Shown here piece after piece: positions 1-7,200 of a stretch of 62,500 nucleotides of DNA; position 1 is the stretch's first letter, and every line of letters begins with the position of its first letter. The notes beneath the pieces are model-generated. The model did no database searches. It saw only the letters and a list, made by a program, of their open reading frames with translations, and was not told the origin of the DNA. The stretch spans positions 1 through 62,500 of the forward strand of contig CAKZYA010000026.1 in assembly GCA_937883755.1 (NCBI GenBank). Direction: 5' to 3'. The translations under genes were made by a program, and so were the position numbers. Origin of the DNA: an uncultured Flammeovirgaceae bacterium (GTDB lineage: Bacteria; Bacteroidota; Bacteroidia; Cytophagales; Cyclobacteriaceae).

Positions 1-118
1 TTTCCGCTCCCAGTCGCGCCGGTGCCGTGGAAAGGGGCTGACGAAAGTAGGGAGCACAAGCGGTGGACAGTAAGAGCACGATGAGCCCAATTTGTATTGG
101 AGAAGTAATTTTTTTCAT
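1..118 (-). CDS. csgG: Curli secretion channel lipoprotein CsgG, N-terminal fragment
   Basis: Only the first 39 codons lie in the window, reading leftward from the ATG at 118; the gene continues beyond base 1. The visible part is a lipoprotein signal peptide, a basic start then a hydrophobic stretch ending in LLLSTAC, followed by APYFRQPLSTAPARLG, which resembles the start of mature Bacteroidota CsgG. CsgG forms the nonameric outer-membrane pore that exports curli amyloid subunits. The assignment rests partly on position: it is the third gene after csgE and csgF on the same strand, which is the usual Bacteroidota order. A gap of 101 bases containing an inverted repeat separates it from csgF. 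The lipoprotein nature is clear; the CsgG identity is strong but inferred. Confidence 0.75.
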   Translation of the reverse strand, partial: MKKITSPIQIGLIVLLLSTACAPYFRQPLSTAPARLGAE

Positions 119-137
119 GGGGGTAAATTTTAGTGTA

Positions 138-217
138 ACAGTCCACTGTCCATAGTCCACAGAAAATGATCTATAACCCTAAGTGCTGTCGACTGTTGAC
201 TATCGTCTGTGGACTAG
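138..217. repeat. Intergenic inverted repeat between csgF and csgG
   Basis: TAGTCCACAG at 153-162 is the exact reverse complement of CTGTGGACTA at 207-216. The flanks (CAGTCCACTGTCC at 140-152 and GACTGTTGACTATC at 191-204) repeat the same words imperfectly. It could act as a weak terminator or RNA-processing hairpin between two operon genes. It resembles the other intergenic hairpins of this window in style. Confidence 0.6.
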
Positions 218-219
218 TA

Positions 220-633
220 TCAAAATTCAGGGACGGTGACAGTAGTCTGGTCTCCGGTAGAGGTATCCAGGATGGTGATACTGACCCCATCGGCGTCTTC
301 AAAGACTTCAATCTGGAAGATACCCACTTCAAAGATGCCCTCTTCTAAGCCTTCCTCGCCAAATTGGTCACCGACCAGCGAGCGGGATAGATCGCTAAGT
401 AGACGGCGATTAAGGTCTTGTTGAAAGTCTTCGAGTGGATCGCGTTCTTGCCGACCCGATGCAGCGTCTGGGTCTTCCAGACTATTCTGGGCGGTCGCCG
501 AATTGAGCAGCCACTGGTAGTTGAAGGTATCACCACCGAAAGCCGGATTGGTAGGGCGATAGACAAAATCTTGGGCGTGGGCTGAGAGTACGTTAAGTAC
601 CAGTGCCGTAATAAAGAATGCAAAGGTTTTCAT
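220..633 (-). CDS. csgF: Curli assembly protein CsgF
   Basis: A 137-residue protein with a Sec signal peptide (cleavage probably after SAHA) and then the CsgF signature: VYRPTNPAFGGDTFNYQWLL followed by NSATAQNS. In E. coli, CsgF is the chaperone-like partner that binds the CsgG pore and couples secretion to surface nucleation of curli; the NPxFGG segment is the part that inserts in the pore. The length matches the family (about 135-140). It lies 49 bases downstream of csgE and upstream of csgG, so the three are probably one transcript. The acidic C-terminal half (EEGLEEGIFEVG) is typical of Bacteroidota versions. Confidence 0.92.
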   Translation of the reverse strand: MKTFAFFITALVLNVLSAHAQDFVYRPTNPAFGGDTFNYQWLLNSATAQNSLEDPDAASGRQERDPLEDFQQDLNRRLLSDLSRSLVGDQFGEEGLEEGIFEVGIFQIEVFEDADGVSITILDTSTGDQTTVTVPEF

Positions 634-682
634 GGTTGGGGGTAGTTGATGAATGATGATTAGTGATTAATGAGTAATAGGA

Positions 683-1243
683 TCAATAGATCCCGGTGCC
701 TTGTTGGTCTTCTTCGTAGAGTTGTTGGGTGAGCCGTTGCTGATCATTGACGTGGCGCTGGGTCAGAGCCACGGCTAGTTCAGCACTGGCTTCCAGTTGA
801 TCGTAGCGGGGCTGAAGCACCCGTTGAAAAACAGTGGTTTCGTTGACTTTGACTACGACCAGCGTACCAAAACCGGGGGCGGGCAATTCTTCAATCCGCA
901 CTTCGTAGCCACTGGCGGCTGGGGGCGCAACCCAGCGTTGATAGAACAACTCATAGAAGTCCACCCCGATTTTGGTCAAGGTCTCACTGATGATCAGCCC
1001 ATCAATTTCCATTGTGGGATCGCCGGCAGTAGGGGCGGCAAGACGTTCGTCGGTCTCAGTTTGGGCTTGAATAGCCTCTACAGCTCGTTGCAATAAATCG
1101 TTATGCTTCACTAGTGAATCGGTTCTTGAGGGTAGTGACTGGCTTACTGCTACAATAAAGCACCCAGTGAGGGCGAGTAGAACCAGCATCAGTCCTAGGG
1201 TGAGCTTAACGAGCTTTAGACGGAGGGTGGGTTTGGCGTGCAT
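683..1243 (-). CDS. csgE: Curli assembly protein CsgE
   Basis: A 186-residue protein whose C-terminal two-thirds match CsgE: GLIISETLTKIGVDFYELFY, then a beta-rich region with LVVVKVNETTVFQRVLQPR, and an AVALTQRHV end. CsgE caps the periplasmic side of CsgG and selects substrates. The N-terminus has a basic start, a long hydrophobic segment and LALTGC, which looks like a lipobox; E. coli CsgE is a soluble Sec-exported protein, so membrane anchoring here would be a variation. It may instead be a signal anchor, because hydrophobic residues continue after the Cys. It is the first gene of the csgE-csgF-csgG set; the curlin subunit genes are not in the window. Confidence 0.88.
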   Translation of the reverse strand: MHAKPTLRLKLVKLTLGLMLVLLALTGCFIVAVSQSLPSRTDSLVKHNDLLQRAVEAIQAQTETDERLAAPTAGDPTMEIDGLIISETLTKIGVDFYELFYQRWVAPPAASGYEVRIEELPAPGFGTLVVVKVNETTVFQRVLQPRYDQLEASAELAVALTQRHVNDQQRLTQQLYEEDQQGTGIY

Positions 1244-1465
1244 GGGGGGTAATTTATATGGTTGTTGACACGCGGAAGTAATGACTCCTAAAAAAGAAAG
1301 TGCTGCCTCTGCGTGGTTGTTGGCTTAATGGTCAGCTGATTTGCATCTACTAGCTAAGAAGTTAAAAAATGTATTCATAAACAACCGAGATAGGACGAAG
1401 AGTAAGTATTGATGTACGAAGCCTAGCTTTCAGTGATCGAGGAAAATAGGGCGATCGTACATCTG

Positions 1466-2200
1466 CTACAGCATCTGCAAGCGCATCAGTAGCTCTTCTT
1501 TGGCTGCTTTATTGAGCGGAATTAATTTATTAACAATCACTAAATGACTGGTTGCCACTTCGTCGATATGGGTCAAATTAATGATATAGGAGCGATGTAC
1601 CCGAACGAAGTATTTGGTGGGTAAGACAGCTTCGATTTTCTTCAGAGTACCCACGAGCAGGTAGGTCTGATCTTGCGTGAAAATACGGCAGTAGTTACGA
1701 TCAGCTTCCAGATAAGAAATATCCTGCAACAGCACTTTGACCATCTTATCATTATGGCGAACAAAAACCCGATCTTCTAACACCAGTTCTTTACCTGCCT
1801 CAAAAGGAGGCTCATCAGTATGAGCCATATTCTCAATAGTAAGCTCAAGAGCGCGCTGCAAGTCGCGCTTCTTATAGGGTTTGGAGATAAAGGCACTTGG
1901 CCGGGTCGATTTGGCTCGATTAAAGTGGTCATCGTCGGCATTAGCGGTTAGGTAGATAATAGCCGTTCCATACGTCGATCGCAATTGTCGGGCGGTTTCG
2001 ATGCCGTCTATTTTGCCCTTCAGGTTAATGTCCATAAGCACGATGTCGGGCCGATTGTCAGCGACATGGCGCAATGCATCCTCCCCACGGGGAACAATAC
2101 CCATGACCTCATACCCCAGTTCACTAAGTTGCAGAGAAATATTGGCTGCAATCACCATTTCATCTTCAACGATAAGAATCTTAACCGGATCGTTTTTCAT
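1466..2200 (-). CDS. LytTR-type response regulator
   Basis: A 244-residue regulator with an N-terminal receiver domain (residues 5-125; acidic pocket VEDE, predicted phospho-acceptor Asp57 in VLMDIN, Thr in YLTAN, Lys in SKPYKK) and a C-terminal LytTR DNA-binding domain (about 140-240; DISYLEADRNYCRIF, FVRVHRSYIINL). LytTR regulators bind direct repeats in promoters. Its ATG overlaps the TAA of the upstream kinase gene by one base, so the two are translationally coupled and are a cognate pair. It lies 222 bases upstream of the curli genes on the same strand, so control of curli is possible but not shown. Confidence 0.93.
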   Translation of the reverse strand: MKNDPVKILIVEDEMVIAANISLQLSELGYEVMGIVPRGEDALRHVADNRPDIVLMDINLKGKIDGIETARQLRSTYGTAIIYLTANADDDHFNRAKSTRPSAFISKPYKKRDLQRALELTIENMAHTDEPPFEAGKELVLEDRVFVRHNDKMVKVLLQDISYLEADRNYCRIFTQDQTYLLVGTLKKIEAVLPTKYFVRVHRSYIINLTHIDEVATSHLVIVNKLIPLNKAAKEELLMRLQML

Positions 2201-4107
2201 TAGGCAACCTGATCAAGTTGAAACCGAAAGAAAACGCGCGTGCCATCTTGGCTCTCTTCCTGCATCTGCCCGTTAAGCTGCTGGGTAAGTAGTTGCACCA
2301 ATTGCGAACCAAAACCTGTACCCCGAGGCGCAGTTTCAGCCATTTTTCCTACTCCGTTATCCACAACTGTTAGAGTCAGTGTGTTATCATCCGTACGAGA
2401 GAGACTGATATTGATTGTCCCTGGAGTCTCTTCCGGAAAGGCGTACTTCAGTGCGTTCGTTAGTAGTTCATTCACAATTAATCCGATGGGGACGGCCGTG
2501 TCTACGTCTAACTCCAGCCGATCCATGGCACACTCAATTTTCACCTGATCTTCGGCATCAAAGCTATCCAGAATACCTTCACCCAAGTTAAGAAAGTAAT
2601 CCTTCATTTCAACGCTGCCTAGGTTTTCGCCTTGGTAGAGCTTCTGATGGATGATACCCATCGATTGTACCCGGTTTTGGCTCGCAATCATCGCATCTTT
2701 GGTAGCGGAGTCTTCCAGTTGGGCTGATTGCAGGGCGATCAGGCTTTTGACCATCTCCAGGTTATTCTTTACCCGATGGTGAATCTCTTTCAGAAGTAGC
2801 TCGTTTTGCTGGTTCTTAGCATCCAGTTGATTATTCAGATGTTGTAATTCTCGATTGCGTTGTTGCCGCTTTCGGTAGAAGAAAAGCAACCCGGCTGAAA
2901 GGAGCAAAAGCCCTACCGCCAGCCCGATATACACTCGCTGATTGGCTTTCTGCTCAGCGATAGTAGTATCTCTAGCGAGTAGCTCCAGATCTTTTTTAGC
3001 CGACTGGTATTTCCCTTCCATATCGGCGGTGAGTCGCTCTTTTTCAGCATTGAGAATTGAGTCTTTAAGTAGGGTATAATCCTGGTGGCTCGTAAAGGCT
3101 TTTTCGTACTCACCCTGAACTCGATAGATTTCTGATAATATTCGGTACGTTTCGACCTTCCTTTCTTTACTGTCGATAGTATCAAATAGGGCAAGGCCGG
3201 TATTAGCATAAAACAGGGCACTGTCATACTGCTCTAAATCAGCATAAATCTCAGCTAATCGTTGACTCGTGTAGGCCATACTACCCCGCTGATTCAACTG
3301 CTTTTTTAGCGCCAGAGCCTGATGACAGTATTCTAGCGCTGGTGTATATTCACCCCTCCTGTAATAAATAAGCCCTATGTTATTCAAATTGATAGCATAA
3401 TTGTAGCGATTTCCTAGTTCTTGATTAATTTGCATCGCTTTAAGGCCATACTCTAATGCTAATTCATAGTTTCCTTGTGCTTCGTAGGTAATTCCAATAT
3501 TACCATAGGTCGCTGCTACTCCCTTCTGGTCATTAGTCTGTTCTGCAATTTTTAACGAACGGAATAAGTATTCTAAGGCCTTTTCATGATCTCCTTTTTT
3601 GCGGAAGGTGTCCCCGATATTTCCGTAGGTTGTATTTAGTTTAATTCCTCCCAGCGAATCCTTAAGAGCCAGTGACCGGAAAAGATAGTTTAGTGAAGTG
3701 TCAAAATCTCCTTTCTTTAGGTAGATACTGCCTACGTTATTATATACATAGGCAATTTGTTCCTGATCGTTGATAATTTTAAAAATAGCGGTGGCTTTGC
3801 CGTAGGTAGCGATAGCTGTCTCAAAAAGATCTGCCCCGTCGAATGCATGAGCTAAATCTTTGTAGGCAAGTCCCAGCAGTGCCTGATTCCCTAGTTCCTG
3901 AGCAAGAGCGACGGCTTCATTTCCGTAGGCTATAGAAACTTCTGAGTCAGTCCGGGACATATAAAAGCACAGATCCCTGAGGGCATTTACTCGACTTTCG
4001 CCTTCCAACTGAGGCAGAACAGCCTGCAAGCTGTCAATTTTTTCGGTGTGTTGCGCCAAAGAAAAATGGGAGAATAGTACCAGCAAGAGTTGCAAGTAGT
4101 ACTTCAT
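2200..4107 (-). CDS. TPR-containing sensor histidine kinase (HisKA_2 type)
   Basis: A 635-residue kinase. In order: a Sec signal peptide, about eight tetratricopeptide repeats in the periplasm (roughly residues 50-330, with repeated YNNVGSIYLKKGDF, YGNIGDTFRKKGDH and YGNIGITYEAQGNY units), a coiled linker, one membrane segment near residues 390-410 followed by RKRQQR, a HisKA_2 dimerisation helix with IHHRVKNNL (His near residue 438), and a C-terminal ATPase domain with an N box (NELLTNALKYAFP) and G boxes (DNGVGK, GTGFG). This class is common in Bacteroidota and signals to LytTR regulators, as here. The input sensed through the TPRs is unknown. Confidence 0.93.
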   Translation of the reverse strand: MKYYLQLLLVLFSHFSLAQHTEKIDSLQAVLPQLEGESRVNALRDLCFYMSRTDSEVSIAYGNEAVALAQELGNQALLGLAYKDLAHAFDGADLFETAIATYGKATAIFKIINDQEQIAYVYNNVGSIYLKKGDFDTSLNYLFRSLALKDSLGGIKLNTTYGNIGDTFRKKGDHEKALEYLFRSLKIAEQTNDQKGVAATYGNIGITYEAQGNYELALEYGLKAMQINQELGNRYNYAINLNNIGLIYYRRGEYTPALEYCHQALALKKQLNQRGSMAYTSQRLAEIYADLEQYDSALFYANTGLALFDTIDSKERKVETYRILSEIYRVQGEYEKAFTSHQDYTLLKDSILNAEKERLTADMEGKYQSAKKDLELLARDTTIAEQKANQRVYIGLAVGLLLLSAGLLFFYRKRQQRNRELQHLNNQLDAKNQQNELLLKEIHHRVKNNLEMVKSLIALQSAQLEDSATKDAMIASQNRVQSMGIIHQKLYQGENLGSVEMKDYFLNLGEGILDSFDAEDQVKIECAMDRLELDVDTAVPIGLIVNELLTNALKYAFPEETPGTINISLSRTDDNTLTLTVVDNGVGKMAETAPRGTGFGSQLVQLLTQQLNGQMQEESQDGTRVFFRFQLDQVA

Positions 4108-4685
4108 AGCGATCTGGGGCAGGTTGCGACTAACTTAAGTATCAGGTTGTGTTACCATAAAATTAGTTAATTCTACTCATAATCTTGCGACTCACGGCAT
4201 AATTTACTTCTCCAAACAATTTAAATTTATTTTTCAGATAATATGACTTATGCCGATGACTGGCGAATTTTTTACGCTCTATTGCAATGTTCAGGAATAT
4301 AGGTAAGTCAGAGCCGTGGCTCCTTTAGGTGTAGCATAAGATAATTCAATAAGACGTTGTTATTGCTATAGTGTGGAAATATGGGTATGAATACACCTGG
4401 GATAAGTTGTCAGATTTGCGAGATTTATAGATGGTCAGATTTTACCGTCGTGGCCTGGTATATTTCTGATAAGTTCGTTTTACTAAATCTTTTGTCACTG
4501 ACAATAGGGTGGGAATACAAGATTAACTATTTCAAATTACGCGAAATACGTAACTCATGTGAGGGTTATTTTCCTTTTTGAGTAAGGAGAAAAGCTAAAA
4601 ATTAAGAATAAATATCGTTTTAGGTATGTTTTAGGGGAAATAGAAAAAGCAGTCACATTGGATCGTAACTGCCTGATTTTCAGAG
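4108..4685. other. Intergenic region with no recognisable gene
   Basis: This 578-base AT-rich stretch separates the kinase promoter side from the tRNA. A short perfect hairpin, GAGCC-GT-GGCTC, sits at 4311-4322. A 66-codon reading frame at 4381-4581 lacks a signal, domain or convincing ribosome site and was not accepted. The promoter of the kinase-regulator pair should lie in its left part, but no clear -7/-33 pair was found. Confidence 0.5.
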
Positions 4686-4758
<73 letters not shown>

Positions 4759-4811
4759 ATGTATTTTTTCAAACGGACTACAAACTTATAGGTTTCGCCG
4801 ACTATTCACAA

Positions 4812-4819
4812 TATTTTTG
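4812..4819 (+). promoter_or_regulatory. Possible -7 box for era
   Basis: TATTTTTG matches the Bacteroidota -7 consensus TAnnTTTG and sits 15 bases before the era ATG. No TTG -33 element is visible at the expected spacing, so it is only a candidate; it would give a very short leader. Confidence 0.3.
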
Positions 4820-4834
4820 TGAAAATTATTAACG

Positions 4835-5728
4835 ATGAGTAAGCACCGTGCCGGATTTGTCAATATTGTTGGTAAGCCTAATGTAGGTAAATCTACCCTA
4901 ATGAATGCCTTAGTAGGTGAACGCGTATCCATCATCACCTCCAAAGCCCAAACAACTCGCCACCGGATTATGGGTATTGTCAATGGTACTTTGGACGAAG
5001 GTGATGAATTTCAGATTGTGTATTCAGATACTCCTGGTATGCTTAAGCCCGAGTACGCCCTGCACCAATCGATGATGCGCTTTGTTGATACCGCTCTGGA
5101 AGATGCTGACGTGATTTTATTCGTTACTGATCTGTTTGAAAAAAAGGAGGATGAAGATACGGCGCTGCAAAAACTAGCAAAGACGGATGTTCCCGTTATT
5201 CTAGTGCTGAATAAAATTGATTTAGCGAAAGGAACTCAGGCTCAGGATAAGCTGGCGTACTGGCAAGAGATTGTTCAACCTCAGGAAGCAATAATGGTCT
5301 CGGCGTTAGAAGCATTAAACGTAGAAGCAGTTTTTCAGGCAATCGTCCGTAATCTACCGGAGCACCCACCGTACTTTCCAAAAGATGAATTAACTGATAA
5401 ACCGGAGCGATTCTTTGCGGCGGAGATTGTTCGGGAAAAGATCTTTCTCAATTACAAACAAGAAGTTCCGTATAGCAGCGAAGTGGTGGTTACCGAATTT
5501 CAGGAAGAGGAGGCAATTATCCGTATTCGTTGCGAGATATACGTAGAACGCCAAAGCCAAAAAGGTATTCTCATTGGCAAAAAAGGAGAAGCACTGAAAA
5601 AAGTGGGTATCCAAGCTCGACAGGATATGGAGAAGTTCTTCGGAAAGCAAGTCCATCTAGAACAGTTTGTCAAAGTAGCTCCCAATTGGCGACGCGAACA
5701 ACGACGGTTACGGCAGTTTGGCTATTAA
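4835..5728 (+). CDS. era: GTPase Era
   Basis: A 297-residue GTPase with G1 GKPNVGKST (residues 13-21), a switch I region with TTRHRIMG, G3 DTPG, G4 NKID and a C-terminal KH domain (LIGKKGEALKKVG). Era binds the 3' end of 16S rRNA and helps mature the 30S subunit. The length is normal for the family. The ATG at 4835 gives the usual N-terminus (SKHRAGFVNIVG). It is the first of two ribosome-assembly GTPase genes; der follows after 162 bases that hold an inverted repeat. Confidence 0.98.
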   Translation: MSKHRAGFVNIVGKPNVGKSTLMNALVGERVSIITSKAQTTRHRIMGIVNGTLDEGDEFQIVYSDTPGMLKPEYALHQSMMRFVDTALEDADVILFVTDLFEKKEDEDTALQKLAKTDVPVILVLNKIDLAKGTQAQDKLAYWQEIVQPQEAIMVSALEALNVEAVFQAIVRNLPEHPPYFPKDELTDKPERFFAAEIVREKIFLNYKQEVPYSSEVVVTEFQEEEAIIRIRCEIYVERQSQKGILIGKKGEALKKVGIQARQDMEKFFGKQVHLEQFVKVAPNWRREQRRLRQFGY

Positions 5729-5732
5729 GGCG

Positions 5733-5790
5733 TGGGGCTTGGAGCACGGGGCTAGGCGTAAACGGTGAATTTACCCGACTCCAAGCCCCA
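5733..5790. repeat. Inverted repeat between era and der
   Basis: TGGGGCTTGGAG at 5733-5744 is the exact reverse complement of CTCCAAGCCCCA at 5779-5790, with a 34-base loop. The outer words CACGGGG and CACCCCG are related but not perfectly paired. There is no T-run after the second arm, so it is not a classical terminator. It belongs stylistically to the set of intergenic hairpins seen across the window. Confidence 0.75.
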
Positions 5791-5890
5791 TGCACCCCGT
5801 ATCCAGCCATTCCTTTATCCAACTATCGACTATCAACGAATATTTCTGTAATTTGCGAGACTTTTAACACAACATTGAACCTCTTTTCTT

Positions 5891-7198
5891 GTGAGTAATA
5901 TTGTAGCTATTGTAGGGCGACCTAACGTTGGAAAATCCACATTTTTCAATCGCCTAGTAGAACGTCGGCAGGCCATTATGGATGATGAAAGTGGCGTAAC
6001 CCGCGACCGTCATTACGGCTATGCTCAGTGGTCGGGTAAGCATTTTACTGTGATTGACACCGGGGGCTATGTAGCTAACTCGGATGATGTGTTTGAAGAA
6101 GCCATTCGCAGTCAGGTTGAACTGGCTATTGATGAAGCCTCGGTGATTCTGTTTATGGTTGATGTAGAAACCGGAATTACCGACCTGGACGAAGCTTTTG
6201 CTCAGGAATTGCGGGGTACGGAAAAACCCCTTTATATTGTTGCTAACAAAGCTGACAATACCGAACGTAGCTTTCAATCAGCGGATTTTTACGGCCTAGG
6301 GTTGGGTGAAGTCTTCGCCATTTCCTCGGCTAGTGGTAGTGGTACGGGTGACTTGCTTGATCAGGTAGTTCCCCATTTTGAGACTAATGATGAGGAAGAT
6401 CCGGATGCCGGTATTCCGCGTTTAGCTATCTTAGGGCGACCTAACGTCGGTAAATCTTCTTTTTTAAATGTACTGTTGGGACAGGAGCGCAGTATTGTGA
6501 CCGATATTGCTGGAACTACCCGCGACGCACTACACTCTCACTACAACCTTTACGGTAAAGAATTCATCCTGATTGATACTGCTGGGTTGCGGAAGAAAGC
6601 GAAGATTTCGGATAATATTGAATTTTATTCTACTATGCGTAGTGTGCAGGCGTTACAGGATGCTGATATTTGCATCATTATGCTAGATGCTCAACGGGGT
6701 ATGGAAGCTCAGGATATGAACATTGTGCAACTAGCCCACAAGAACAAAAAAGGCACGCTAATTCTAGTGAATAAGTGGGATTTGATTGAGAAAGATACGA
6801 ATACCGCCGAGCAGTTCCGCAAGCGGATATACGAGCGACTAGGCGAGTACAATTACATCCCCATTATTTTTACTTCTATGTCAACGAAGCAGCGGGTGTA
6901 CCAGGCGATTGAAAAAGCTGCCGAAGTTTATGAGAACCGCCAACGCCGCATCAGCACCTCGCAACTTAACGATAAATTGTTACCTGAAATTGAGAAGTAT
7001 CCGCCTCCGGCAGTGAAGGGTAAGTACATTAAAATTAAATACATTACCCAACTACCAACCAATACTCCTGCGTTTGCTTTCTTCTGCAACCACCCGCAGT
7101 ACGTAAAAGCCGCCTACCAACGTTACCTAGAAAATCGCCTCCGTGACCACTTTAACTTTGAAGGCGTTCCCCTTCGGATTTTCTTTAGGAAGAAGTAG
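5891..7198 (+). CDS. der: GTPase Der (EngA)
   Basis: A 435-residue double GTPase. G domain 1 carries GRPNVGKSTFFN, DTGG and NKAD; G domain 2 carries GRPNVGKSSFLN, DTAG and NKWD; the C-terminal KH-like domain ends in IFFRKK. Der is required for 50S subunit maturation. The start codon is GTG at 5891, giving MSNIVAIVGRPNVGKS, the normal N-terminus. The gene converges with the kelch lipoprotein gene with only two bases between the stop codons, so no room exists for a separate terminator. Confidence 0.98.
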   Translation: MSNIVAIVGRPNVGKSTFFNRLVERRQAIMDDESGVTRDRHYGYAQWSGKHFTVIDTGGYVANSDDVFEEAIRSQVELAIDEASVILFMVDVETGITDLDEAFAQELRGTEKPLYIVANKADNTERSFQSADFYGLGLGEVFAISSASGSGTGDLLDQVVPHFETNDEEDPDAGIPRLAILGRPNVGKSSFLNVLLGQERSIVTDIAGTTRDALHSHYNLYGKEFILIDTAGLRKKAKISDNIEFYSTMRSVQALQDADICIIMLDAQRGMEAQDMNIVQLAHKNKKGTLILVNKWDLIEKDTNTAEQFRKRIYERLGEYNYIPIIFTSMSTKQRVYQAIEKAAEVYENRQRRISTSQLNDKLLPEIEKYPPPAVKGKYIKIKYITQLPTNTPAFAFFCNHPQYVKAAYQRYLENRLRDHFNFEGVPLRIFFRKK

Positions 7199-7200
7199 GG

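Noticed and set aside
4381-4581. 66-codon frame in the intergenic region
   Set aside because: No ribosome site, signal, domain or conservation evidence; composition is like random AT-rich DNA.
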